From Planctomycetota bacterium (lineage in GTDB: Bacteria; Planctomycetota; MHYJ01; JACPRB01): 64,000 nt of DNA. The notes below the pieces were generated by a model. That model was not told where the DNA came from, did not search any database, and worked only from the letters and a program-made list of their open reading frames with translations. Position numbers and translations under genes: made by a program. Positions within the stretch are counted from its first letter, which is position 1; each line of letters begins with the position of its first letter. Below are positions 49,286 through 56,786 of this stretch, piece by piece. Location of the stretch: the NCBI GenBank assembly GCA_016209705.1, contig JACQVR010000023.1, forward strand, positions 28,892 to 92,891, written 5' to 3'.

Positions 49286-51892
49286 ATGCCGTCTCAGAGA
49301 GGGCGCCGTGTCTTATCCCTCGTCACGCTGGCGCTCGTCCTGGTGGGGCTTTTCGCCCTTCCCGCGCTGGCCCAGGAAGACAACGCGCGGCTTGAATTTT
49401 CCGGCCCCAACAAGGCCGTGGCGATCGCGTGGATCTTGGCGCCCATCGGAGCCGTGATCCCCCTCGTGTTCGCGTGGGTCTTCTATCGCCAGATCCTTTC
49501 CAACAATCCCGGCAACGAGCGGATGCGGAAGATCGCCGCCGCCGTCCGCCAGGGGGCGCTGGCGTATCTGTTCCAGCAATACAAGATCGTCGGCGTCGTC
49601 TTCTTCGTCCTGATGATCGTTCTGGGCGTCATGGCGTTCGGATTCGGCATCCAGCACTGGCTGGTGCCGTGGGCCTTCCTGACCGGCGGCTTCTTCTCCG
49701 GGCTGTGCGGATTCCTGGGGATGAACACGGCCACCCAGGCGTCCAGCCGCACGGCGCAGGCGGCCAGCGAGAACCTGAACCGAGGCCTCCAGGTGGCGTT
49801 CCGCGCCGGCGCGGTGATGGGCTTCGTCGTCGTGGGCTTCGGACTGCTCGACATTTGCATCTGGTTCTACGTCTGCAACAATCTGTTGCACATGCCGCTG
49901 AACGAGGTCGTCGTCACGATGCTCGCCTTCGGCATGGGGGCGTCGACGCAGGCGCTCTTCGCGCGCGTCGGGGGCGGAATCTACACGAAAGCGGCCGACG
50001 TCGGCAGCGACCTGGTCGGCAAGGTGGAGGCGGGCATTCCCGAGGACGACCCGCGCAACCCGGCGACGATCGCGGATAACGTGGGCGACAACGTCGGCGA
50101 CGTCGCGGGCATGGGCGCGGACCTGTACGAATCCTATTGCGGCTCGATCCTGTCGACGGCGGCGCTGGGCTTCGCGACCGCTCAAAGCATGAAGGCGGGC
50201 GTGGTCGACGCCACCGCGTCGCTGCCGTGGGTCGTCTATCCGATGATCGTCGCGGGCGTGGGCAACGTGCTTTCGTGCCTGTCGACGTTCGCCGTGCGGA
50301 CCGGGGAAGACACGAGCCTGAAGAACCTGATGGCCGCCCTCTTTCGGGGCATCAACCTCGCGACGATCCTGACGGCTCTGGCTTCGCTCGCGGCCGGATG
50401 GTTCCTTCTGAACGACTCGCAACTCATCGCCGAAGAAGGCACGGTCTACGGCGTGGGGTTGTTCGGGATCAACAACTACGTCTGGCGCGTCTGGCTGGCC
50501 GTCGTGGTGGGCCTGATCGCCGGCGTCATCGTGGCCAAAGCCGCCGAGTATTACACATCGAACGACTACAAACCCGTCCAGGGCCTCGCCGGCCAGGCGC
50601 TCACGGGACCGGCGACGGTCATCATCGACGGCGTCGCGGTCGGGATGATGTCCACGGGCATTCCGATCATCACGATCGCGATCGGGATCTTCCTGTCCTT
50701 CTGGTTGGCGGACGGATTCCACGATCCCATTCGGGGCCTGTACGGCATCTCCATCGCCGCGGCGGGGATGCTCTCGACGCTCGGCATCACGCTGGCGACG
50801 GACGCCTACGGTCCGATCGCCGACAACGCGGGAGGAAACGCGCAGATGTCGGGATTGGACCCGGTGGTCCGCGAGCGCACGGACGCGCTGGACGCCCTGG
50901 GGAACACCACGGCGGCCACGGGCAAGGGCTTTGCGATCGCTTCGGCGGCCCTGACCGCCATGGCGCTTCTGGCCGCGTACGTCGAAGAGGTCCGCATCGC
51001 CGTGAACCGTGTGGCCGCCGGCGAAGCCGCGTCGGCGACGCCTGTCGACTCCGCCCTTCTGGCCGATCCTCGCGGTCTCTACACGTACGAAAACGTCCGA
51101 TTCAAGGACACGGGCCACGGAGTGCTGTACGGAGAAGGAGAGGCGGTCAACAAAGTGACCGGCAAGCGGGAGCAACTCCAGGGCGCCTTCCTCGACATGA
51201 CGCCCGACGAGCAGAAGGACAAGTCCCGCCGGACGGCGGTTCCCGTGCGCGAGGCGTCGCTGTCCAACTTCATGACCTTCTACCGGGTCAACTTGATGAA
51301 CCCGAACGTCCTGATCGGGCTGTTCATCGGGGCGATGATGGTCTTCGTGTTCTGTGCGATGACGATGAAGGCGGTCGGACGCGCGGCTCAAAGCATGGTG
51401 ATGGAGGTCCGGCGCCAATTCCGGGAAATCCCGGGAATCATGGAGGGCAAGGCGGAACCTGACTACGCCGCGTGCGTGGCCATCTCCACCCGAGGCGCCC
51501 AGCGCGAGATGATCGTGCCGTCGCTGATCGCCATCGCCGTTCCGATCCTCACGGGACTCATCTTCGACGTGGCGGGCGTCATGGGGTTGCTGGCCGGAGC
51601 GCTGTCGACCGGATTCGCGGTGGCCATCATGATGGCCGCGGCGGGCGGCGCCTGGGACAACGCCAAGAAATGGATCGAGTCGGGACACCTCAAGGACGAA
51701 AAAGGTCAAACCCAAGGCAAGGGGTCGTTCGCCCACAAGGCCGCGGTCACCGGCGACACGGTCGGCGACCCGTTCAAGGATACCTCCGGCCCTTCTCTGA
51801 ACATCCTCATCAAGCTCATGTCGATGGTATCGATCGTCTTTGTGGGCATCGTCGTCAAGTTCTCGCCCGAGATCGCCCGCCTGTGGCGATAG
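49286..51892 (+). CDS. hppA: Membrane-bound ion-pumping pyrophosphatase, K+-dependent type
   Basis: It couples pyrophosphate hydrolysis to H+ or Na+ export. The 868-residue protein has an apparent N-terminal signal/first helix and about 16 membrane helices. The active-site segment is unmistakable: DVGSDLVGKVEAGIPEDDPR followed by NPATIADNVGDNVGDVAGMG and ADLYES (about residues 236-281). DNAGGNAQMSG and the C-terminal repeat GDTVGDPFKDTSGPSLNILI follow. GNTTAATGKGFAI carries Ala and Gly at the positions that are Lys and Thr in K+-independent enzymes, so this is the K+-dependent class, which contains both H+ and Na+ pumps. A segment of about 60 residues (about 575-635) looks inserted compared with typical members. 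AAGGAG precedes the ATG at 49286. Confidence 0.96.
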   Translation: MPSQRGRRVLSLVTLALVLVGLFALPALAQEDNARLEFSGPNKAVAIAWILAPIGAVIPLVFAWVFYRQILSNNPGNERMRKIAAAVRQGALAYLFQQYKIVGVVFFVLMIVLGVMAFGFGIQHWLVPWAFLTGGFFSGLCGFLGMNTATQASSRTAQAASENLNRGLQVAFRAGAVMGFVVVGFGLLDICIWFYVCNNLLHMPLNEVVVTMLAFGMGASTQALFARVGGGIYTKAADVGSDLVGKVEAGIPEDDPRNPATIADNVGDNVGDVAGMGADLYESYCGSILSTAALGFATAQSMKAGVVDATASLPWVVYPMIVAGVGNVLSCLSTFAVRTGEDTSLKNLMAALFRGINLATILTALASLAAGWFLLNDSQLIAEEGTVYGVGLFGINNYVWRVWLAVVVGLIAGVIVAKAAEYYTSNDYKPVQGLAGQALTGPATVIIDGVAVGMMSTGIPIITIAIGIFLSFWLADGFHDPIRGLYGISIAAAGMLSTLGITLATDAYGPIADNAGGNAQMSGLDPVVRERTDALDALGNTTAATGKGFAIASAALTAMALLAAYVEEVRIAVNRVAAGEAASATPVDSALLADPRGLYTYENVRFKDTGHGVLYGEGEAVNKVTGKREQLQGAFLDMTPDEQKDKSRRTAVPVREASLSNFMTFYRVNLMNPNVLIGLFIGAMMVFVFCAMTMKAVGRAAQSMVMEVRRQFREIPGIMEGKAEPDYAACVAISTRGAQREMIVPSLIAIAVPILTGLIFDVAGVMGLLAGALSTGFAVAIMMAAAGGAWDNAKKWIESGHLKDEKGQTQGKGSFAHKAAVTGDTVGDPFKDTSGPSLNILIKLMSMVSIVFVGIVVKFSPEIARLWR

Positions 51893-51895
51893 CCC

Positions 51896-51982
51896 GTTGA
51901 CCGTAGACCGTCAACCGTTGACCGTCGGAGATCACTTCACGGACAACGCAGACTTGAGCCGGTCAATTGTCCGCGGTCAACG
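51896..51982. repeat. Word hairpin, 'gttgaccgt / ggtcaacg' type
   Basis: The left part (51896-51928) has GTTGACCGTAGACCGTCAAC plus CGTTGACCGTCGG; the right part (51958-51982) has GCCGGTCAATTGTCC plus GCGGTCAACG. The left part alone already contains a smaller inverted repeat. It lies between the pyrophosphatase stop and rsfS. Confidence 0.65.
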
Positions 51983-52071
51983 AAATGAAAGCATTTGGGG
52001 TTGATTTCCCCCTCGGAATGGGACAGAATTCGAGAAGAGACCTTTTACCCGTTTTTGAGGAGGATCACACC

Positions 52072-52476
52072 ATAGCAACATCGCGTCAGCTCGCCGTCGC
52101 CTGTGCCCGCATCGCCGACGATAAGAAGGCTTCCGAAATCGTTGTCCTGGACCTGCGCAAGCTCAACAGCATCACCGACTTCTTCGTCATCTGCTCCACC
52201 AGAAACGAACGCCAGTCCCAAGCCATCGCCGAAGAGGTGGCCGTCGCGATGAAACGCAACGGCTTCCAGTGCCGCCACACCGAAGGCGGCCGGGGAGGAC
52301 CCTGGATCCTCGAGGACTTCGGCGATTTCGTGCTGCACGTGCTGCGCGAGGAACAGCGGAAATTCTACGATCTGGAATCGCTGTGGGCCGACGCGCCGGC
52401 CGTCTCCTGGGCGCGCGCGACCCGGCGGCGCTCCAACGGTTCCCCGAAGCCCGGCCACAACGGGACCGAGGCCTAG
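52072..52476 (+). CDS. rsfS: Ribosomal silencing factor RsfS (apparent AUA start)
   Basis: RsfS (Iojap/YbeB) binds L14 and blocks subunit joining in starvation. The core reads RIADDKKASEIVVLDLRKLN, then SITDFFVICSTRNERQSQAI, HTEGGRGGPWILEDFGDFVL and HVLREEQRKFYDLESLW, all diagnostic. Family proteins begin only about 10-15 residues before this core. The frame has no ATG, GTG or TTG there. Instead GAGGAGG (52057-52063) stands 8 nt before an ATA at 52072, exactly where the family would begin. Upstream options (ATG 51985 or 52018, TTG 51967) add 18-35 unlike residues and lie in or next to the word hairpin. The gene is certain, the start uncertain. argS follows after 6 bp. Confidence 0.88.
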   Translation: MATSRQLAVACARIADDKKASEIVVLDLRKLNSITDFFVICSTRNERQSQAIAEEVAVAMKRNGFQCRHTEGGRGGPWILEDFGDFVLHVLREEQRKFYDLESLWADAPAVSWARATRRRSNGSPKPGHNGTEA

Positions 52477-52482
52477 CTCGCC

Positions 52483-54321
52483 ATGGACCTGGAGCGCCTG
52501 TGGCGCGACACGCTTGTCGCCTCCGCGGCGGAGTTGTGGAAGATCGATCTCCTCCACCCCCGGTTCGCCCCCCTGATCGAGCCTCCTTCCGACTTTCGCT
52601 TCGGCGACCTCGCCAGCGGCGTGGCGATGCGCCTGGCGCGCGATCTGAAGAAACCTCCTCGAAAAATCGCCGAGGAGTTGGTCGCGAAGCTGGGCGACGT
52701 GCCGGGAGCCTCCCGCATCGACGTCGCCGGAGCGGGCTTCATCAATTTCATCGCCGGCAAGGCGGCCCTGGCGAGCGCCGTCGACGCCGCGCGGCGGGAA
52801 GGCCCTTCCTACGGCCGTTCCGACGTCCGGCGCGGATGCCGCGTGCTCGTCGAGCACACCAGCGCGAATCCCACGGGGCCGCTGCATATCGCGCACGGGC
52901 GGCAGGCGGCGATCGGCGATTCGCTCGCCCGAGTCCTCCGGCACGCCGGATTCACCGTCGGCACGGAATTCTATGTGAACGATACCGGCCGCCAGATCGA
53001 GAATCTGGGAAAGTCCATCCTCTGGCGCCGCTACGAACTCCAAGGAACGCCGTTTCGGCGCGAGATTCGGGGCGTCGACGACGAAGGCCGACCCGCCGCG
53101 TGGCTGGCCGCCGAGATCAACGGCGCGCGCTTTGAGATCGAAGAGCGCAATCTGTACCGCGGTGATTACATCATCGAGCTCGCGAAGCGGGTTCCCGAAC
53201 CGGTCACTCTGGGAGCGTGCGGCCGCTTCGGGCGCGACGTGTTGCTGGCGGAAATCCGGCGCGACCTCGAGGACTTCCGAGTCGCGTTCGATCGATGGTC
53301 GAGCCAGGAGGCCCTGGAGCGCGGCGGCGCCGTCGCGGACCTCGTGGAGAAGCTCAAAGCACGCGGACTCACGTTCGAGAAGGACGGAGCGGTGTGGCTT
53401 CTCTCCCGGGACTACGGGGATACGGACGACAAGGTCCTGGTCAAGAAAGACGGGCAATACACGTATCGCACTCCCGACATCGCCTACCATTGCGACAAAT
53501 TCGGTCGGGGGTGGGATCGCCTGGTGGACCTTTGGGGGCCCGATCATCACGCGCACGTTCTGGGCATGCGCGTGGCCCTTAAGATGCTGGGCCTTCTGAA
53601 AGAGCCGGACGTCATGGCCGGCAAGGAGGTCTCAGGCACCCTTGTGCCATCCACACCGGCTGAGAACTTTCAAGTCCTGATCGTCCAGCACTGCCGCCTC
53701 CTCAAGGACGGCCAGGAAGTCAAAATGGGAAAGCGCCTGGCCAGCTACGTGACGCTGCGCGAATTGATGGAGGAGGTCGGGGTGGACGCGGCGCGCTACT
53801 TCTTCGTCATGCGCAAAACCGACTCCCCGTTGGATTTCGACATGACCTTGGCGCTGCGGCAGGAAGCGGATAATCCCGTGTATTACGTGCAATACGCGCA
53901 CGCCCGCATCGCCAGCGTCCTGCGAAAGGCGGTCGACAAAGGACTCCTCAGGCCATCCGACTTCAAGGAGGGGGTGTACGCGGGCCCGTTCGAGGCCGAT
54001 GCGCTGGGAGCGGAGGAAACGCTCCTGATCCGCCACATGAGCGGACTGCGGCGGACGGTGGACCGCGCCGCCCAGGCGCTGGATCCATCGCTCGTGTGCG
54101 CGTACCTTTACTCCCTGGCCGCGGCGTACCAGTTCTATCAGACCGCGGGAAAGAAGGACCCGTCGAAACGGATCCTCGTGGACGACGAACGGGTGCGGCG
54201 CATGCGGCTGGCGTCGGTGAGCGCGGTCAAGGCGGCCCTCAAGACGGCAATGGGTTTGATCGGAGTGGAGGCGCCGGAACGCATGGAGAGCGTCGCCGCG
54301 GAGCCCGAGGCGGAATCTTAA
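52483..54321 (+). CDS. argS: Arginyl-tRNA synthetase
   Basis: The 612-residue class I synthetase charges tRNA-Arg. It has the Arg-specific N-terminal Add1 domain (about residues 1-110), the HIGH-region segment VEHTSANPTGPLHIAHGRQA (about 124-143), the YVNDTGRQIENLG segment, WGPDHHAHVLGMRVAL and a KMSKS-loop variant reading VKMGKRLAS (about residue 414). The DALR anticodon-binding domain occupies about residues 480-612. About 20 residues (DVMAGKEVSGTLVPSTPAEN, about 376-395) before the KMSKS region look like an insertion relative to usual sequences. It is co-transcribed with rsfS and overlaps the convergent downstream gene by 4 bp. Confidence 0.96.
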   Translation: MDLERLWRDTLVASAAELWKIDLLHPRFAPLIEPPSDFRFGDLASGVAMRLARDLKKPPRKIAEELVAKLGDVPGASRIDVAGAGFINFIAGKAALASAVDAARREGPSYGRSDVRRGCRVLVEHTSANPTGPLHIAHGRQAAIGDSLARVLRHAGFTVGTEFYVNDTGRQIENLGKSILWRRYELQGTPFRREIRGVDDEGRPAAWLAAEINGARFEIEERNLYRGDYIIELAKRVPEPVTLGACGRFGRDVLLAEIRRDLEDFRVAFDRWSSQEALERGGAVADLVEKLKARGLTFEKDGAVWLLSRDYGDTDDKVLVKKDGQYTYRTPDIAYHCDKFGRGWDRLVDLWGPDHHAHVLGMRVALKMLGLLKEPDVMAGKEVSGTLVPSTPAENFQVLIVQHCRLLKDGQEVKMGKRLASYVTLRELMEEVGVDAARYFFVMRKTDSPLDFDMTLALRQEADNPVYYVQYAHARIASVLRKAVDKGLLRPSDFKEGVYAGPFEADALGAEETLLIRHMSGLRRTVDRAAQALDPSLVCAYLYSLAAAYQFYQTAGKKDPSKRILVDDERVRRMRLASVSAVKAALKTAMGLIGVEAPERMESVAAEPEAES

Positions 54322-54842
54322 GGAACCGCCGCCTCGGGTCGAGAGACGGTCCGAGGCGCGGCCAGCGTGATGTACGATCCGTCCCGTTCCCAGCGGATGA
54401 GCTCCAATTTGAGCACCCAGCCGTCGTCCACTTCGATGCCCCGGAATCCTCCGCGGCGCACTCCCCGGCAGATGGTGCGCGAGCTCGCGTCCGAATGCCT
54501 CACCAGAAGCCCCGTGTAAGGATCCTTGGGGTCGTCGACCACTTTGATCACAACTTTGACCGCGACGGGTTTTTCTTGGTACTCGTAATGAATCTCGACG
54601 GATTCGTCATGACGCATCGGCGGGACGAGGCGCACATTCTTGGCGTACCCACCCGCCAGTTCGGCGGCGATCTCGTCCAGAGCCGCGGACGGCAAAGTTT
54701 CCGCGGCCGCTTCGAAACGCGCCGAATCCGCGGGAGGGGCCTTCATCAGGAAGACGAAGATCAAGGCCGCGCAGAAGATAGTCGCCGCCGTAATCCCCAT
54801 GATCCCAAAAGCAAACCCTCGGTCACCCGCCGTATTCCCCAT
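54318..54842 (-). CDS. Single-pass membrane protein, unknown
   Basis: The 174-residue protein has a short N-terminus, one membrane helix (about residues 11-33, GIMGITAATIFCAALIFVFL) and an alpha/beta extracytoplasmic domain with a VEIHYEYQEKPVAVKVVIKV beta stretch and a C-terminal WERDGSYITLAAPRTVSR. No family recognised. The frame is open a little further upstream (ATGs at 54854 and 54869); the ATG at 54842 is chosen because GGGAG lies just before it. It converges on argS and probably has its own transcript. Confidence 0.55.
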   Translation of the reverse strand: MGNTAGDRGFAFGIMGITAATIFCAALIFVFLMKAPPADSARFEAAAETLPSAALDEIAAELAGGYAKNVRLVPPMRHDESVEIHYEYQEKPVAVKVVIKVVDDPKDPYTGLLVRHSDASSRTICRGVRRGGFRGIEVDDGWVLKLELIRWERDGSYITLAAPRTVSRPEAAVP

Positions 54843-54937
54843 GGCGGCTCCCATGAATCTACATTTCAAAAATAGCGGAGAGGAGCGAAGGAGCGTAGTC
54901 TACCTTGATCCATCGACGATGGCGATGGCGGTGGGCT

Positions 54938-54980
54938 GAAAAAAAATGCCCGGGACAAAGTGAGTGGGAATCCCGGGCAT
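54938..54980 (-). terminator. Strong Rho-independent terminator
   Basis: On the minus strand ATGCCCGGGA (54980-54971) pairs perfectly with TCCCGGGCAT (54955-54946) around a 15-nt loop and is followed by a run of eight T (54946-54939). It would stop transcripts arriving from the sigma-factor operon or from a local promoter at about 55060. Confidence 0.85.
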
Positions 54981-55026
54981 CTGTCTGGGGAGAACTGGGG
55001 GTATTAGCCTTTTTAAGTTCCTTTTA
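54938..55026 (-). ncRNA. Candidate small RNA ending at the terminator
   Basis: On the minus strand TTTTGG (55061-55056), a 17-bp spacer and TATATA (55038-55033) would start a transcript near 55026 that ends at the terminator at about 54939, giving roughly 90 nt. No start codon follows its AAAAGGAAC. It contains an unpaired C-rich stretch (CCCCCAGTTCTCCCC) that could pair with Shine-Dalgarno-like GGGGA sequences, as several regulatory RNAs do. There is no homology evidence. Confidence 0.35.
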
Positions 55027-55125
55027 ATCTTCTATATATTAGACGCACGAAAGCGCCAAAAGTTTGCCGGAACCTGGCGGCCTTATTAAACATAAAAAAT
55101 TGTAGCACATAGAGTTAGGTTCGGA

Positions 55126-55359
55126 TCACCTTTTGTCGCGCCAATGGCGCAATTCTCGAAGGATCTTGCGCTTCAGATCGACTGAAGGCTCCACCGGTTG
55201 GACGGCGCTTGTCGTCTTGGCCACGGCGCGAAACGCTTTCAGCCGGGCCTGGGCTTCGGGATCCGGAGGCCGCTTAAGTTCCCCTTTCCCGGGGGGCTCG
55301 CCGCCGGCGGCTTTCCGCGGCCCGTCCTTACCGAAGCCGCTCTTCCTGCGTTCCGACAT
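55126..55359 (-). CDS. Small charged protein co-translated with the sigma factor, unknown
   Basis: The 77-residue protein begins MSERRKSGFGKDGPRKAAGG and ends PSVDLKRKILRELRHWRDKR. It is highly charged, with a disordered first half and a helical C-terminus, without cysteines or membrane segment. Its ATG overlaps the TGA of the sigma-factor gene by one base (TGATG), indicating translational coupling. Its place suggests it modulates the sigma factor, but it lacks zinc-finger anti-sigma marks. Terminator and candidate small RNA follow downstream. Confidence 0.55.
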   Translation of the reverse strand: MSERRKSGFGKDGPRKAAGGEPPGKGELKRPPDPEAQARLKAFRAVAKTTSAVQPVEPSVDLKRKILRELRHWRDKR

Positions 55360-55976
55360 CAATCACCTCGTCCCTTTTCCTTCATCGCCTTCTCGCGCCA
55401 GTAGGTATCCACCACGGGAGCCAGCCGCCGGCGCATCAACTCGCGCGCCCGATGGGTGCGAACCCGGACCGTGTCGGCCGGCATCCCGGTAATCGAAGCG
55501 ATCTCGTCGTATTCCAACCCTTGCAAGTGCCGCAACACGAAAGCTTCGCGGTACAGATACGGAAGGGAACCGATGGCTTCGCGCATTTTCTCGGACAGCT
55601 CCGACTCGAGGATGGCTCGCGGCGTCGCGTCCCGCCGCCCGTCGTCCAACGTTTCGAGATAGCTCTCCCCCACCTTCCGGGCGCGCCGGGATCTGGCTTT
55701 CAGATGATCCTTGCACAGATTCAACGTGATTTGATAAAGCCAGGAAGAGAACTTCGCCCTCATCTGAAACCGATCCAGGCCCTTGTAGGCGCGGATGAAC
55801 GCGTCCTGAGCGATGTCTTCGGCGTCATGCCGGTTGCCCACCATCATGTACGCCAGATTCACGAGGCGCGCGCCGTGGCGATCCACCAGTTCGCCGTACG
55901 CGTCCAGCTCGCCGTCCAGGCATTTTCGGATGAGCGTGGTATCCCTGGAAATTGCTCGGTCAGATGCGGGTGGCAA
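55359..55976 (-). CDS. ECF RNA polymerase sigma factor (SigW/RpoE-like)
   Basis: The 205-residue protein has region 2 (LDAYGELVDRHGARLVNLAY, NRHDAEDIAQDAFIRAYKGL, FSSWLYQITLNLCKDHLKAR; about residues 24-95) and region 4 (MREAIGSLPYLYREAFVLRH followed by LQGLEYDEIASITGMPADTV and RVRTHRARELMRRRL; about 130-185). These are hallmarks of ECF sigma factors. The frame has no ATG at its beginning; TTG at 55976 with GGAG upstream is the likely start. It is divergent from the atp operon and coupled to a small charged protein. Confidence 0.9.
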   Translation of the reverse strand: MPPASDRAISRDTTLIRKCLDGELDAYGELVDRHGARLVNLAYMMVGNRHDAEDIAQDAFIRAYKGLDRFQMRAKFSSWLYQITLNLCKDHLKARSRRARKVGESYLETLDDGRRDATPRAILESELSEKMREAIGSLPYLYREAFVLRHLQGLEYDEIASITGMPADTVRVRTHRARELMRRRLAPVVDTYWREKAMKEKGRGD

Positions 55977-56102
55977 TTTCTAATCTCCGAACAAAAATGT
56001 CGCTTCTCGACATCTTAAAGACGACTGTCGACGTCGGCCGTAACCGCCATTTTAGAATTCGCGACGCGCCGCATCCCAATCAATTTCACCTCCTTCACGT
56101 TC

Positions 56103-56119
56103 TCGTAGCCGAGCTACGA
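56103..56119. promoter_or_regulatory. Operator-like palindrome upstream of the atp promoter
   Basis: TCGTAGC-CGA-GCTACGA, perfect 7-bp arms, five bases before the -35 of the atp promoter and between the divergent sigma and atp genes. Confidence 0.45.
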
Positions 56120-56124
56120 AACCC

Positions 56125-56152
56125 TTGACGACACAAGACTCCCCACTACAAT
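56125..56152 (+). promoter_or_regulatory. Promoter of the atp operon
   Basis: TTGACG (56125-56130), 16-bp spacer, TACAAT (56147-56152). It argues against using the in-frame TTG at 56125 as a start codon, because that codon is the -35 box itself. Confidence 0.7.
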
Positions 56153-56175
56153 CTACCCAACCCGCAGGGGCTTCC

Positions 56176-56388
56176 ATGCCGTCTGATCCGTCCATTTGGC
56201 GCCCCGTGATGGCGCTGGCCGCGGTCGGGTGGGTCCTGGTCGTTTCCATCGTCCTGGGATATTTCGGCGGCTCGTACCTGGACCGGAAGCTCGGGACCGA
56301 ACCTTGGTTTCTGGTCGTGGGCGTCGCCCTCGGAACGATCGCCGGCTTCGTGCAGCTTTGGCGGGTGGTGAAGCGAAGTCTTAAATGA
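56176..56388 (+). CDS. AtpZ/AtpI-like small membrane protein of the F-ATPase operon
   Basis: The 70-residue protein has two membrane helices (MALAAVGWVLVVSIVLGYFG and WFLVVGVALGTIAGFVQLWR) separated by GSYLDRKLGTEP, the characteristic pattern of the AtpZ / F0F1-ATPase-associated family. It is thought to help Mg2+/Ca2+ transport or c-ring assembly. The ATG at 56176 has AGGGG before it; the TTG upstream is the promoter -35. The stop overlaps the next start (ATGA). Confidence 0.8.
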   Translation: MPSDPSIWRPVMALAAVGWVLVVSIVLGYFGGSYLDRKLGTEPWFLVVGVALGTIAGFVQLWRVVKRSLK

Positions 56389-56786
56389 TCAATCACACGC
56401 TCATCGTTCGCCTCACGTTCGCGGCGGCGAGCGCTTCTTTGGCCGCCGCGGCACTCGGCTACGCCGCCACGGACTCGTTTCCCGTGGCCGGAGCGGTCGT
56501 CGCCGGCGCGATGCTCGGACTGGTCCCCTTCATCAGTTGGAATCAACTCGTCCATCCTTTGATGGAATACGGACATGTGGGACGCATCATCCTGCTGACC
56601 TTCGGAAAGCTCGCCCTGTACGGCTCGGCGCTCTACTTGCTGGTGATCCTGCTCCGCCTCCCCCCCCTCCCGCTGGGAGCGGGCCTCCTGCTTTCAACCT
56701 CCATCTTTATCGTCGGATCGCTGGCAAGCGGCGGCCCGCGGGCGCGCGCGGGCACTCAGGACCACGGAGGCACCGGGACGCCATGA
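56385..56786 (+). CDS. atpI: ATP synthase protein I-like membrane protein
   Basis: The 133-residue protein has four membrane segments: about residues 8-28, 34-52, 66-88 and 93-113, including GHVGRIILLTFGKLALYGSA and LGAGLLLSTSIFIVGSLASG. A Gly/Arg-rich tail follows. It fits AtpI/subunit I by size, topology and position between the AtpZ-like gene and atpB. AtpI-type proteins help assemble the c ring. It overlaps both neighbours by ATGA junctions. Confidence 0.7.
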   Translation: MINHTLIVRLTFAAASASLAAAALGYAATDSFPVAGAVVAGAMLGLVPFISWNQLVHPLMEYGHVGRIILLTFGKLALYGSALYLLVILLRLPPLPLGAGLLLSTSIFIVGSLASGGPRARAGTQDHGGTGTP

